Of a DNA stretch of 8,441 bases, positions 1-6,304 are shown in pieces; the stretch's first letter is position 1, and the number at the start of each line of letters is the position of its first letter. Location of the stretch: assembly GCA_025458415.1 (NCBI GenBank), contig JALOSN010000152.1, forward strand, positions 1 to 8,441. Reading direction: 5' to 3'. The notes beneath the pieces were generated by a model. The model was not told the origin of the DNA. It did not search any database and saw only the letters and a list, made by a program, of their open reading frames with translations. The position numbers and the translations under genes were made by a program. The stretch is from Hydrogenophaga sp. (GTDB taxonomy: Bacteria > Pseudomonadota > Gammaproteobacteria > Burkholderiales > Burkholderiaceae_C).

Positions 1-1
1 A

Positions 2-190
2 CATCCGGTGTCGCCACCCTGGGCGCAGGTGCTGGCGCTGCCGGGCACCCACCTGCACCTGTACGGCAAGCTCAGCGCGCGCCCGGGCCGCAAGATGGGG
101 CACCTGAACGTCACCGGGGCCTCGGTGGCGCAGGTGCGCGAAACGGCGGCTCAGGTCCTCTCATGGCTGGGCCTTCACGCGCTGGACTGA
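2..190 (+). CDS. purK: PurK C-terminus (N5-carboxyaminoimidazole ribonucleotide synthase), 5' part outside window
   Basis: This is the last 62 codons of a gene that begins before the window. The translated tail holds HLYGK followed by RPGRKMGHLNV, the hallmark C-terminal motif of PurK in the ATP-grasp superfamily. PurK carboxylates aminoimidazole ribonucleotide with ATP and bicarbonate in de novo purine synthesis, and its product passes to PurE. The tail ends in TGA at 188-190, four bases before the GTG start of the next gene, so the two are probably co-transcribed. A purE-purK-sua5 order is common in Burkholderiales. The visible part shows no defect; the ATP-binding domain cannot be judged. 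Confidence 0.93.
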   Translation, partial: HPVSPPWAQVLALPGTHLHLYGKLSARPGRKMGHLNVTGASVAQVRETAAQVLSWLGLHALD

Positions 191-194
191 TCCT

Positions 195-1137
195 GTGCCC
201 CTGACCCTGAACGCCCGCGACCCGGCCGCCATCGAGCAGGCCGCACAGCGGCTGGCCGCGGGCAGCCTGGTCGGCATGCCCACCGAAACGGTGTATGGCC
301 TGGCGGCCGATGCCGGCAACGCCAGCGCGGTGCGCGGCATTTTCGAGGCCAAGGGTCGGCCCAGCGACCACCCGCTGATCGTGCACCTGCCGCCCGCCCA
401 GGGCGGTGACTGGGCCCGGGCCGCTGACCCTGATCCTGCCGCGCCGGCCTGAGGTGGCTGCGGTGGCCGCCGGTGGCCAGGACTCGGTCGGCCTGCGCTG
501 CCCCTCGCATGCGGTGGCCCAGGCGCTGCTGGTGGCCGCCCGGGCGCATGGCGTGCATGGCGTGGCCGCTCCCAGCGCCAACCGCTTCGGCCGTGTCAGC
601 CCGACCACGGCAGCCCATGTGGCCGAGGAATTCGCGGCCCTGTCCGACGACGCGCTGCTGGTGCTCGATGGCGGGCCCTGCCCGGTGGGCATCGAGTCGA
701 CCATTGTCGACTGCTCACGTGGCCAGCCGGTGCTGCTGCGCCCGGGCATGATCACGCCGGCGCAGCTGGCGGCAGCCTGTGGCCTGCCGGTGCGCGAACC
801 CGATGAGGCGGCGCCCCGTGCCTCGGGTACGCTGGCGTCGCATTACGCGCCCACGGTGCCGGTGCGGCTGATGGGCGCCGGGCCGCTGCAGGCGGCGCTG
901 GACGTGCTGGGTGCTGACGCCAGGCACGTCGCTGTCTACGCCCGTGCGCCGCTGAAGGCAGCCCGTGGCGTGGTGCTGCGCCGCATGCCCGATGACCCGG
1001 CTCGGGCCGCCCAGGAGCTGTTTGCCGTGCTGCGCGAGCTGGACACCAGCGGGGTGCGGCTGATCTGGGTGGAGACCCCGCCGGAGGGCGAGGCTTGGGA
1101 CGGCGTGCGCGACCGCCTTCAGCGGGCTGCTGCCTGA
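195..1137 (+). pseudogene. tsaC: Sua5/TsaC-type threonylcarbamoyl-AMP synthase, frame broken near base 410
   Basis: The intact enzyme makes threonylcarbamoyl-AMP from threonine, bicarbonate and ATP, the first step of t6A tRNA modification at position 37. The N-terminal half (GTG at 195, read to 452) carries PTETVYGL (about 279-302) and KGRPSDHPLIVHLP (from about 351). The rest continues one frame away (open from 406 to 1137) with GPLTLILPRR, APSAN (about 568-582), GIESTIV and the linker motif GTLASHYAP that precedes the Sua5 C-terminal domain. Compared with family members such as B. subtilis YwlC as I recall it, roughly 16-18 residues normally lie between the HLP segment and the (F)WPGPLTL motif; here they are missing and the frame shifts. 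An out-of-frame loss of about 50 bases (length 2 modulo 3) explains both. Neither half alone has the whole active site. TsaC is essential in most bacteria, so a sequencing or assembly fault, or a second copy elsewhere, should be considered. Confidence 0.8.
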
Positions 1138-1153
1138 GCCCGTTGAATGGCCT

Positions 1154-1417
1154 TCAGCTGCGCGGGTGGTAGCGCAGCTTCATCACCAGGATGCTGCTGG
1201 CCAGCACCAGCGTGACGACATTGGCCACCACCACAGGCCAGGCCGAGATCATCCAGCCGTAGACCAGCCAGAGCGCGATGCCCAGCGTGAAGCTGCTGTA
1301 CATGCCCAGCGAGATGCCCGAAACGTCCCGGGTGCGAAAGGTGTGCAGGGCCTGGGGCAGGAAGCTCAGCGTGGTCAGGCTGGCGGCCAGGTAGCCGATG
1401 GTGTCTTGCAATGCCAT
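1154..1417 (-). CDS. SemiSWEET family sugar transporter (PQ-loop)
   Basis: An 87-residue membrane protein with three hydrophobic helices (about 6-22, 37-57 and 60-80). It carries the PQ motif in SFLPQ (residues 18-22) and the conserved DVSGISLGMY stretch before helix 2. Trp50 and Asn66 sit where known SemiSWEETs place the Trp/Asn pair lining the sugar pocket. SemiSWEETs dimerise to form a bidirectional sugar uniporter in the inner membrane; the substrate cannot be read from sequence. I chose the ATG at 1417 because the protein then has the usual family length and begins just before helix 1. A TTG at 1441 would add 8 residues. Neither start has a good Shine-Dalgarno. The gene lies 81 bases downstream of dacB on the same strand and converges on tsaC with a 16-base gap. 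Confidence 0.88.
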   Translation of the reverse strand: MALQDTIGYLAASLTTLSFLPQALHTFRTRDVSGISLGMYSSFTLGIALWLVYGWMISAWPVVVANVVTLVLASSILVMKLRYHPRS

Positions 1418-1475
1418 GGTGGAATGAGGTGTCGGTGCCAAGGTGGTCGCCCGAAGCGCATTGTCCCGGAATCGG

Positions 1476-1494
1476 CCGCACCGCGCCGGTGCGG
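1476..1494 (-). terminator. Perfect GC hairpin directly after dacB
   Basis: CCGCACCG, a 3-base loop (CGC) and CGGTGCGG form an 8-bp perfect stem beginning four bases past the dacB stop codon. On the minus strand no T run follows, so it is not a classic intrinsic terminator. On the plus strand it is followed by GCTTT. It could protect the dacB mRNA end or partly separate dacB from the SemiSWEET gene. The inverted repeat is clear; the function is inferred. Confidence 0.4.
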
Positions 1495-1498
1495 GCTT

Positions 1499-3022
1499 TC
1501 AGTTCGGCAGTGCGGCCACCCAGTCGATCAGGGCGTCAATGGCCGGGCGCCCCGCCGGCGCCTGTTCGTGGTTCACGAAGGCGATCACCGCATACCGTTT
1601 GCCACCGACCGCCTGCACATAGCCGGCCACCCCGATCACGTCGCGCAACGTGCCGGTCTTGAGCCAGGCCTGGCCCCGTGCCTGGCTACCCGGTGCCCGG
1701 GCATAACGGGCTGCGGTGCCATGGACGCCGGCCAGCGAGAGCGATTGCACGAACTGATCGCCGCGCGGGTGCACCGCCGCATGCCGCAGCAGGGCGCCCA
1801 GCGCGTCCGGGGTGATGCGTTCGACGCGCGACAGGCCGGCGCCGTTGTCCATCACGGGCACTTCGTGGCGGATGCCCAGGGTGCGACGCCACCACGCACC
1901 GACCACCTCGCGTGCGTGCTCGAAGCGGGCGGTGCGCACCGGCGCCAGCCGGTCCGCCAGCCGGCCCTCGGTCATGACCTGGGTCGGCGTGAGACGGCCC
2001 AGGGTCAGGAAGACCTGCTGGGCCATCACATTGTTGCTCCACTGGTTGACGTCGGTGATGATGTCCGACAGCGGCAAGGACCGGGCCTCGTGCAGCAGCA
2101 CGGTGCCCGGTGGCGTGAGTCCCTGGCGCACCTGGCCGGTGAGCGATCCCCCGGTGGCCCGCCACATGCCCTCCATGGCGCGGGCGGCGTAGCTGCCCGG
2201 ATCCTGATAGGCCACCGGCCACTGTCGCTCGCCACAGCTCTGGGGGAATTGCCCCTCGAACCGGATGCGGTTGGCATCGTCGAAGCGGGCCCGCAGGGCA
2301 CCGCGCCAGTCGCCGCAGGCCAGCCGGGCCAGTGGCACCGTGCTGTCGATGGCCAGCCCCTCCAGCGGCGGCTCGCTGCGCACATGGGCGACCCGCTTGC
2401 GCAGGTCCGGCGTGAAGTGCAGCACCACCGACTTGAAGTTCACCAGCAGCGCCTCCGGCGCCGCGTTGTACGGGCGCAAGGCTTCGCCGTCAAAGGCCCC
2501 CGGATCGTGCGGCGGCAGCTCGAAGGCGCTCTGGTCCAGCACCATGTCGCCCAGAATCACCCGCACGCCCTTGTCCTGCACGCTGATGAAGGCCTCCTGC
2601 AGGCGCTCGAGCACCAGCTTGGGATCGCCACCGCCACGCACATACAGGTTGCCGCGCAGCACACCCTCGACCACCTCGCCGTCGGTGCGGAATTCGGTGT
2701 TCCAGGTGTAATCCGGCCCCAGCATGTCCAGCGCGGCGTAGGTGGTCACCAGTTTCATCACCGAGGCCGGGTTGACCGCGGCCTCCGCCCGGTGGCGCAG
2801 GCGTTCGACGGCCGGCCCGTCCGCCGCCACCACCAGGGCGGACAGGGATGCCGCGGGCAGGCCAGCCTTCTGCAGGGCAGAGCCCACCGCCAGCGGCAGG
2901 CCGTCGCTGGCGGCCAGTGCCAGTCCTGGCACGGCCAGCGCCAGTCCGCCCAGCAGGCGGTTCAGGCGGCGGCTCCAGCTCGCAGGCCGCAGCGAAGGCG
3001 GAGGGACACAAGGCATCGACAT
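1499..3022 (-). CDS. dacB: D-alanyl-D-alanine carboxypeptidase/endopeptidase DacB (PBP4, peptidase S13)
   Basis: About 507 residues. An N-terminal signal peptide (Arg-containing n-region, hydrophobic core at about 22-37, likely cleavage after ALA near residue 37) directs it to the periplasm. All three catalytic motifs of the S13 serine peptidases are present: SVMK (nucleophile Ser87, Lys90), SNN at 329-331 and KTG at 455-457. Between the first two lies the large insertion typical of DacB. The enzyme removes the terminal D-Ala and cuts D,D cross-links in peptidoglycan. The start is uncertain: ATGs at 3034, 3022 and 3016 are in frame and all leave a valid signal peptide. I chose 3022 because it lies just downstream of a CATAAT hexamer. 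There is no clear Shine-Dalgarno. It diverges from tsaB across a gap of about 80 bases. The frame stays open far upstream (to 4036), but that part is antisense to tsaB and is not coding. Confidence 0.93.
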   Translation of the reverse strand: MSMPCVPPPSLRPASWSRRLNRLLGGLALAVPGLALAASDGLPLAVGSALQKAGLPAASLSALVVAADGPAVERLRHRAEAAVNPASVMKLVTTYAALDMLGPDYTWNTEFRTDGEVVEGVLRGNLYVRGGGDPKLVLERLQEAFISVQDKGVRVILGDMVLDQSAFELPPHDPGAFDGEALRPYNAAPEALLVNFKSVVLHFTPDLRKRVAHVRSEPPLEGLAIDSTVPLARLACGDWRGALRARFDDANRIRFEGQFPQSCGERQWPVAYQDPGSYAARAMEGMWRATGGSLTGQVRQGLTPPGTVLLHEARSLPLSDIITDVNQWSNNVMAQQVFLTLGRLTPTQVMTEGRLADRLAPVRTARFEHAREVVGAWWRRTLGIRHEVPVMDNGAGLSRVERITPDALGALLRHAAVHPRGDQFVQSLSLAGVHGTAARYARAPGSQARGQAWLKTGTLRDVIGVAGYVQAVGGKRYAVIAFVNHEQAPAGRPAIDALIDWVAALPN

Positions 3023-3032
3023 GATGGTGCCC

Positions 3033-3038
3033 ATTATG
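3033..3038 (-). promoter_or_regulatory. Putative -10 element for dacB (CATAAT)
   Basis: On the minus strand CATAAT lies 10 bases before the ATG at 3022. A transcript starting 7 bases further on would begin about 3 bases before that ATG, giving a nearly leaderless mRNA. I see no good -35 match. The inference rests on the hexamer, its distance and the same arrangement at other genes in the window. If the ATG at 3034 is the real start, this hexamer would overlap it and could not be the promoter. Confidence 0.4.
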
Positions 3039-3091
3039 GCGAGCGGGCCTGTCGCCGTTGGCGCCAGGGGTGCCCGGCGGTCGAGCTGGCC

Positions 3092-3097
3092 GATAAT
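3092..3097 (+). promoter_or_regulatory. Putative -10 element for the tsaB operon (GATAAT)
   Basis: GATAAT is separated by six bases (CGACGC) from the tsaB ATG at 3104. This places the expected transcription start at or next to the initiation codon. No Shine-Dalgarno is present in the gap. There is no recognisable -35 box at 16-18 bases upstream. Confidence 0.45.
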
Positions 3098-3103
3098 CGA
3101 CGC

Positions 3104-3889
3104 ATGACCGTTTCCCTGCCGCCGGCCGACCACGCCAGCGCGACTTCGCCCCGCTTCCTGGCCATCGAAACCAGCACCGACCGCCTGAGCGTGGCCGTGG
3201 GTGGCGGCCGGCCGGGCGATCCGGTCCGGACCCGGTCCGGTGCAGGCGCAGCGCAGGCCTCGACCGACCTGCTGCCCGCCGTGCAGCAACTGCTCGATGA
3301 GGCCGGATGGGCCTTGCAGTCGCTGGATGCCGTGGTGTTCGGGCGTGGCCCGGGCGCCTTCACCGGACTGCGCACCGCTTGCGCGGTGGCCCAGGGCCTG
3401 GCCTATGGTGCGCGCCTGCCGGTGCTGCCGGTCGACACCCTGCTGGCGCTGGCCGAGCAGGCGCGCCACCAGCAGGTGGCCGATGGTCACGCCGAGCCCC
3501 GGGTGGTGATGTCCCTGCTTGACGCCCGGATGGACGAAATCTACGTCGCTCCCTATGCGCGCTCGGCAGCGGGCTGGTCGCTGCTGGCCGCGCCGCGCCT
3601 GAGCCGGCCCGAGGCGCTGGCGGACTACCTGGCGCCCTGGTGGCCACCGGCCGGTGGCGGACTGCTGGCCGGCAACGTGTTCGAGGTCTATGGCGATCGA
3701 CTGGGCGCGCTCCCGCCGGCGCGCTGCCAGGCCCTGCCCGACGCCGGCGCCCTGCTGCGACTGGCTCCGTCGCTCATGGCCGCCGGAGCCGCCGTGAGCG
3801 CGCACGAGGCGCAACCCCTGTACGTGCGCGACAAGGTGGCCCGGACCACCGAAGAGCGCGAGGGTCAGCCGCCAGGTGTGGCCCGTTGA
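3104..3889 (+). CDS. tsaB: tRNA t6A complex scaffold protein TsaB
   Basis: 261 residues, with the ASKHA-fold signature of TsaB/YeaZ. FLAIETSTDRLSVAV (18-32) is the first phosphate-binding-like strand, followed by SGAGAAQAST (45-54), the family hallmark GRGPGAFTGLR (80-90) and the C-terminal AQPLYVRDKVA (236-246). TsaB has no known catalysis of its own; it bridges TsaD and TsaE so that threonylcarbamoyl can be moved from TsaC's product to A37 of ANN-decoding tRNAs. A 17-residue N-terminal extension precedes the usual start of the fold. The ATG at 3104 is supported by the GATAAT six bases upstream. The stop at 3887-3889 lies 16 bases before the rimI ATG, so they form an operon. tsaD and tsaE are not in the window. 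The gene looks intact. Confidence 0.93.
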   Translation: MTVSLPPADHASATSPRFLAIETSTDRLSVAVGGGRPGDPVRTRSGAGAAQASTDLLPAVQQLLDEAGWALQSLDAVVFGRGPGAFTGLRTACAVAQGLAYGARLPVLPVDTLLALAEQARHQQVADGHAEPRVVMSLLDARMDEIYVAPYARSAAGWSLLAAPRLSRPEALADYLAPWWPPAGGGLLAGNVFEVYGDRLGALPPARCQALPDAGALLRLAPSLMAAGAAVSAHEAQPLYVRDKVARTTEEREGQPPGVAR

Positions 3890-3905
3890 GCGACGTCGCA
3901 CCCGC

Positions 3906-4493
3906 ATGAACGCGCTCACCGCTTCCGATACGCCGGGCATGGGTGGCCTGTGGCCGGTGCCACCCGCCGTACCGGTCGAGCGCCGCGTGGCCTTCGTGCC
4001 CATGACCGAAGCCGATCTGGATGTGGTCTGCGACATGGAAAAGCGCGCCTATGCCCATCCCTGGTCGGTTCGGCACTTCCGGGATTCACTCGCGGCCGGG
4101 CACCCGGTGGTGCTGTTGCTGGGCGAAGCGCGACCGGGTGAGATGGTGTGGTCGGAAAGGGACGGACGGGTCCTGCTGGGCTACATGGTCGCCATGCGCG
4201 GGGTCGACGAAGTGCACCTGCTCAACATCACCGTCTCGCCCGACCACCGGCGCCAGGGGTGGGGGCGCTTTCTGCTCGATGCGCTGGTGCTCTGGTCGCG
4301 TGGACAGGGTGCGCACTGCCTGTGGCTGGAGGTGCGCGAGAGCAACGCTGTGGCGCGAGCCCTGTACACGGGCTACGGCTTCCATCAGGTCGGCCTGCGC
4401 AAGGGCTACTACCCCGACGGCCCGCGCGAGCGCGAACACGCCGTGGTCATGAGTCTGCTGCTGGACCGGCCGGCAGCCGGGGGGGGCTCGTGA
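3906..4493 (+). CDS. rimI: Ribosomal protein bS18-alanine N-acetyltransferase RimI (GNAT)
   Basis: 195 residues from ATG 3906. RimI transfers acetyl from acetyl-CoA to the N-terminal alanine of ribosomal protein bS18. The GNAT fold is visible: MTEADLDVV (33-41), ayahPW (48-53) in the substrate loop, HLLNITV (104-110), the acetyl-CoA pyrophosphate loop RRQGWG (115-120), LEVRESN (141-147), LYTGYGF (153-159, Tyr154 being the likely general acid) and GLRKGYY (163-169), followed by the HAVVM tail where most homologues have an acidic residue in place of His. About 30 residues precede the GNAT core, so a later start is possible; a GTG at 3876 overlapping tsaB is also in frame. The gene's end overlaps the udg start as GTGA, which suggests translational coupling. 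A G8 run lies in its last codons. Confidence 0.92.
   Translation: MNALTASDTPGMGGLWPVPPAVPVERRVAFVPMTEADLDVVCDMEKRAYAHPWSVRHFRDSLAAGHPVVLLLGEARPGEMVWSERDGRVLLGYMVAMRGVDEVHLLNITVSPDHRRQGWGRFLLDALVLWSRGQGAHCLWLEVRESNAVARALYTGYGFHQVGLRKGYYPDGPREREHAVVMSLLLDRPAAGGGS
4479..4486 (+). repeat. G8 mononucleotide tract at the rimI/udg overlap
   Basis: Eight consecutive G lie within the last codons of rimI and 3 bases before the udg GTG at 4490. The tract may act as a G-rich ribosome-binding sequence for udg. It is also a likely slippage site for replication or base-calling: one extra G would remove the rimI stop and run RimI in frame into the udg start. Confidence 0.8.
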
Positions 4494-5277
4494 GCGACAA
4501 GCGTTCCTTCGTCACCGATCTGGACGCCCGCCAGCGTGCCATGCTGGCCGAAATGGGGGTGCGCGTCTGGGCGCCCAGGGCCGCAGCGGCTGTCGAGGTT
4601 GCCAAGGCCGTTGAGCCCGCCCGGCCTGAATCCATGCGCGCAGAGCCGCCCGCCCGGCCGGCGCCGGTCGCCCAGTCTGCATCCCGACCGCCCGCGGTCG
4701 CTCCTGTGGCGGATGGGGCGCTGCGGCCCCAGGGCATCGAGCAGATGGACTGGGATGCCTTGCGGACGGCGGTGGCCGCCTGCCAGGCCTGTCCCCTGGG
4801 CCGCAGGACTGGATGGTGGTGGGCGAGGCGCCCGGCGAGAACGAAGACCTGCAGGGCGAACCCTTCGTCGGTGCGGCCGGCCAACTGCTGGACCGGATGC
4901 TGCAGGCGGTGGGTCGCAGCCGCCAGGGGCAGGGTGCGCAGGGGGTTTACATCGCCAACGTGCTCAAGTGCCGTCCGCCCGCCAACCGCAACCCGCAACC
5001 ACCCGAAATCGCCCAGTGCGAGCCGTTTCTGGTGCGTCAGGTGGCCCTGCTCAGACCGCGGCTCATCCTGGCCATGGGCCGCTTTGCGGTGCAGACCCTG
5101 TTGGGCAGCAACGAGCCCATCGGTCGCCTGCGGGGCCAGGTGCACCATTACCAGGGGGTGCCGGTGGTGGTGACCTACCATCCGGCCTATCTGTTGCGCA
5201 ACCCGATCGACAAGCGCAAGGCCTGGGCCGACCTGTGCCTGGCCATGGATACCGCAGGCACCCCCCTGCGCCGCTGA
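4490..5277 (+). pseudogene. Family 4 (4Fe-4S) uracil-DNA glycosylase, frame broken near base 4800
   Basis: Family 4 glycosylases remove uracil from DNA and hold a 4Fe-4S cluster. The GTG at 4490 overlaps the rimI stop. The N-terminal frame gives about 107 residues: an unusual Ala/Pro-rich linker (about 29-82), then DWDALRTAVAACQACPLG with the first two cluster cysteines (98 and 101). The rest is one frame away, open from 4813 to 5277: motif GEAPGENEDLQGEPFVG, YIANVLKCRPP and AQCEPF with the other two cysteines, and HPAYLLRN near the C-terminus. Homologues carry an R-x-x-TVFGxG-type segment of roughly 10-13 residues between the second cysteine and the DWMVVGEAPG strand; it is absent here. An out-of-frame loss (length 1 modulo 3, roughly 30-40 bases) explains both. 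All other signature residues remain, so the lesion looks recent, or is an assembly fault. Confidence 0.8.
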
Positions 5278-5321
5278 CGCGGCGTCCCCCTCTCTGGCGC
5301 GGCTGCGCGGACAAAGGGTGC

Positions 5322-6212
5322 CTACGCCGCCCTGGCTGAGGCCGGTCGACCCAGCACCGCAAAGATGGCCACCACGACCAGGCCCACCGCAGCCCAGTCC
5401 TGCCAGTGCAGCACCTCGCCCAGCCACCAGGCGCCGCTGAACACCCCGAGGACCGGAATGAACATCACCGACAGGGTGGACGCTATCGGGGGCAGGTCGC
5501 GCGCCAGCGACAGCCAGGCCACCTGGGCAAAGGCGAACACGCCCAGGGCGTTGTAGACGATGGACCACCAGACGGTGGGGCTGGGCGCCGTCCACTGGCC
5601 GCGTTCGAACAGCACGGCCAGCGCGCTCATCCAGAGTGTGGTCAGCAGGGTCATCCAGAACGACAGCGCCAGCGTGGGATGCGGAATGCGCGTGCGGCGC
5701 ATCAGCTGCGTACCCAGCGCCCAGGTCGCTGCGGCGGTGAGCATCATGACCACGCCCAGCGGTCGGCCGGTCAGGTCGGTGAGCTCGTGCCAGAGCAGCA
5801 GCAGGACACCCAGCGCGGCGGCGGCCACGCCACCCCAGGCGCGCCCGGCCAGCTGCTGCCCGAACCAGATCGCCCCCACCAGGGCGGAGAACACCGGCAT
5901 GGTGTAGCCCAGGATGGCCGCCCGGCCGCTGGAGAGCGACTGCACCGCCAGAATGGCCAGGGTGTGCCAGAACAGCATGTTGAAGACCGTCAGCAGCAGC
6001 AACTCGGGCCAGTGTTCGCGGCCGATGCGAAACGGCACCTTGCGCCATACCAGCACCAGTGCCAGCACCGGCAGGCCGATCCACATGCACAGCGTGCGAA
6101 AGCTCAGCGGCGGAAAACCGGTCACGCCCAGCTTCATGATGGGCCAGTTGATGCCCCAGACCAGGGTGAGCAGAACGAGCAGGATCAGCTGCTGACGGGT
6201 GAGCGCGTGCAT
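5322..6212 (-). CDS. EamA-family (DMT superfamily) transporter, 10 membrane helices
   Basis: 296 residues, strongly hydrophobic throughout, with the two-repeat layout of the drug/metabolite transporter superfamily. The first repeat opens with LVLLTLVWGINWPIMKLG (12-29), a typical EamA helix 1. It closes at helices 3-5 with the GRAAILGYTMPVFSALVGAIWFG region. The second repeat begins near residue 153 (GVVMMLTAAATWALG) and ends with TLSVMFIPVLGVFSGAWWLGE and a last helix just before the C-terminus. The substrate is unknown; relatives export amino acids, metabolites or drugs across the inner membrane. The gene converges on udg (44-base gap with no clear terminator) and diverges from the DUF805 gene. 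The ATG at 6212 follows a TAACAT hexamer by six bases and has no Shine-Dalgarno. Nothing in the sequence looks broken. Confidence 0.9.
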   Translation of the reverse strand: MHALTRQQLILLVLLTLVWGINWPIMKLGVTGFPPLSFRTLCMWIGLPVLALVLVWRKVPFRIGREHWPELLLLTVFNMLFWHTLAILAVQSLSSGRAAILGYTMPVFSALVGAIWFGQQLAGRAWGGVAAAALGVLLLLWHELTDLTGRPLGVVMMLTAAATWALGTQLMRRTRIPHPTLALSFWMTLLTTLWMSALAVLFERGQWTAPSPTVWWSIVYNALGVFAFAQVAWLSLARDLPPIASTLSVMFIPVLGVFSGAWWLGEVLHWQDWAAVGLVVVAIFAVLGRPASARAA

Positions 6213-6218
6213 GTGCCG

Positions 6219-6224
6219 ATGTTA
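6219..6224 (-). promoter_or_regulatory. Putative -10 element for the EamA transporter (TAACAT)
   Basis: On the minus strand TAACAT is followed by six bases (CGGCAC) and the ATG at 6212, which places the predicted transcription start at the start codon. No Shine-Dalgarno and no convincing -35 box are visible. It lies about 50 bases from the oppositely oriented -10-like element of the DUF805 gene. Confidence 0.4.
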
Positions 6225-6268
6225 GGGCTTCGTCCCGCCATCTCGTGTCGCCGGGACCCGGTGGCACC

Positions 6269-6274
6269 TATACT
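6269..6274 (+). promoter_or_regulatory. Putative -10 element for the DUF805 gene (TATACT)
   Basis: TATACT differs from the TATAAT consensus at one position. It lies 30 bases upstream of the ATG at 6305, which leaves room for a transcribed leader of about 24 bases containing the AGGAGG ribosome-binding site. The -35 region is poor. Confidence 0.5.
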
Positions 6275-6290
6275 GGGGACGATATCGGGC

Positions 6291-6296
6291 AGGAGG
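6291..6296 (+). promoter_or_regulatory. Strong Shine-Dalgarno AGGAGG deciding the DUF805 start
   Basis: AGGAGG is eight bases from the ATG at 6305 and eleven from the in-frame ATG at 6308, so 6305 is preferred. It is one of only two clear ribosome-binding sites in the window; the other precedes the glutathione S-transferase gene. Confidence 0.75.
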
Positions 6297-6304
6297 GCTG
6301 CACC

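Noticed and set aside
405..420. Programmed ribosomal frameshifting as the cause of the tsaC and udg breaks
   Set aside because: Conserved residues are missing at both junctions as well as the frame being changed, and there is no slippery heptamer. A frameshift event would not restore the lost segments.
406..1137. The second half of tsaC as an independent gene starting at GTG 406
   Set aside because: It lacks the PTETVYGL and KGRPSDHP motifs needed for activity, has no ribosome-binding site, and begins exactly where the upstream half breaks off. It is a fragment.
1400..1470. GACAAT on the minus strand as a SemiSWEET promoter
   Set aside because: It lies about 40 bases before the chosen ATG with no ribosome-binding site in between and no -35 match; support is too weak to list.
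1166..3889. A 907-codon open plus-strand frame running antisense through dacB and into tsaB
   Set aside because: Its dacB-antisense part is rich in Arg, Gly, Gln and His with no domain, while dacB on the other strand has all S13 motifs. It is the usual GC-driven open shadow; only its last 261 codons (tsaB) are real.
3023..4036. A 5' extension of dacB on the minus strand to base 4036, giving an 845-residue protein
   Set aside because: The extra part is antisense to tsaB and lies ahead of a good signal peptide, so the true start is near 3016-3034.
5278..5321. A terminator between udg and the EamA gene (CGCG-gctg-CGCG)
   Set aside because: The stem is only four pairs with no T run, which is expected by chance in DNA of this composition.
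4447..6267. A 606-codon open minus-strand frame over udg and the EamA gene
   Set aside because: Low-complexity composition without motifs; the EamA protein in another minus-strand frame and the glycosylase on the plus strand explain the region.
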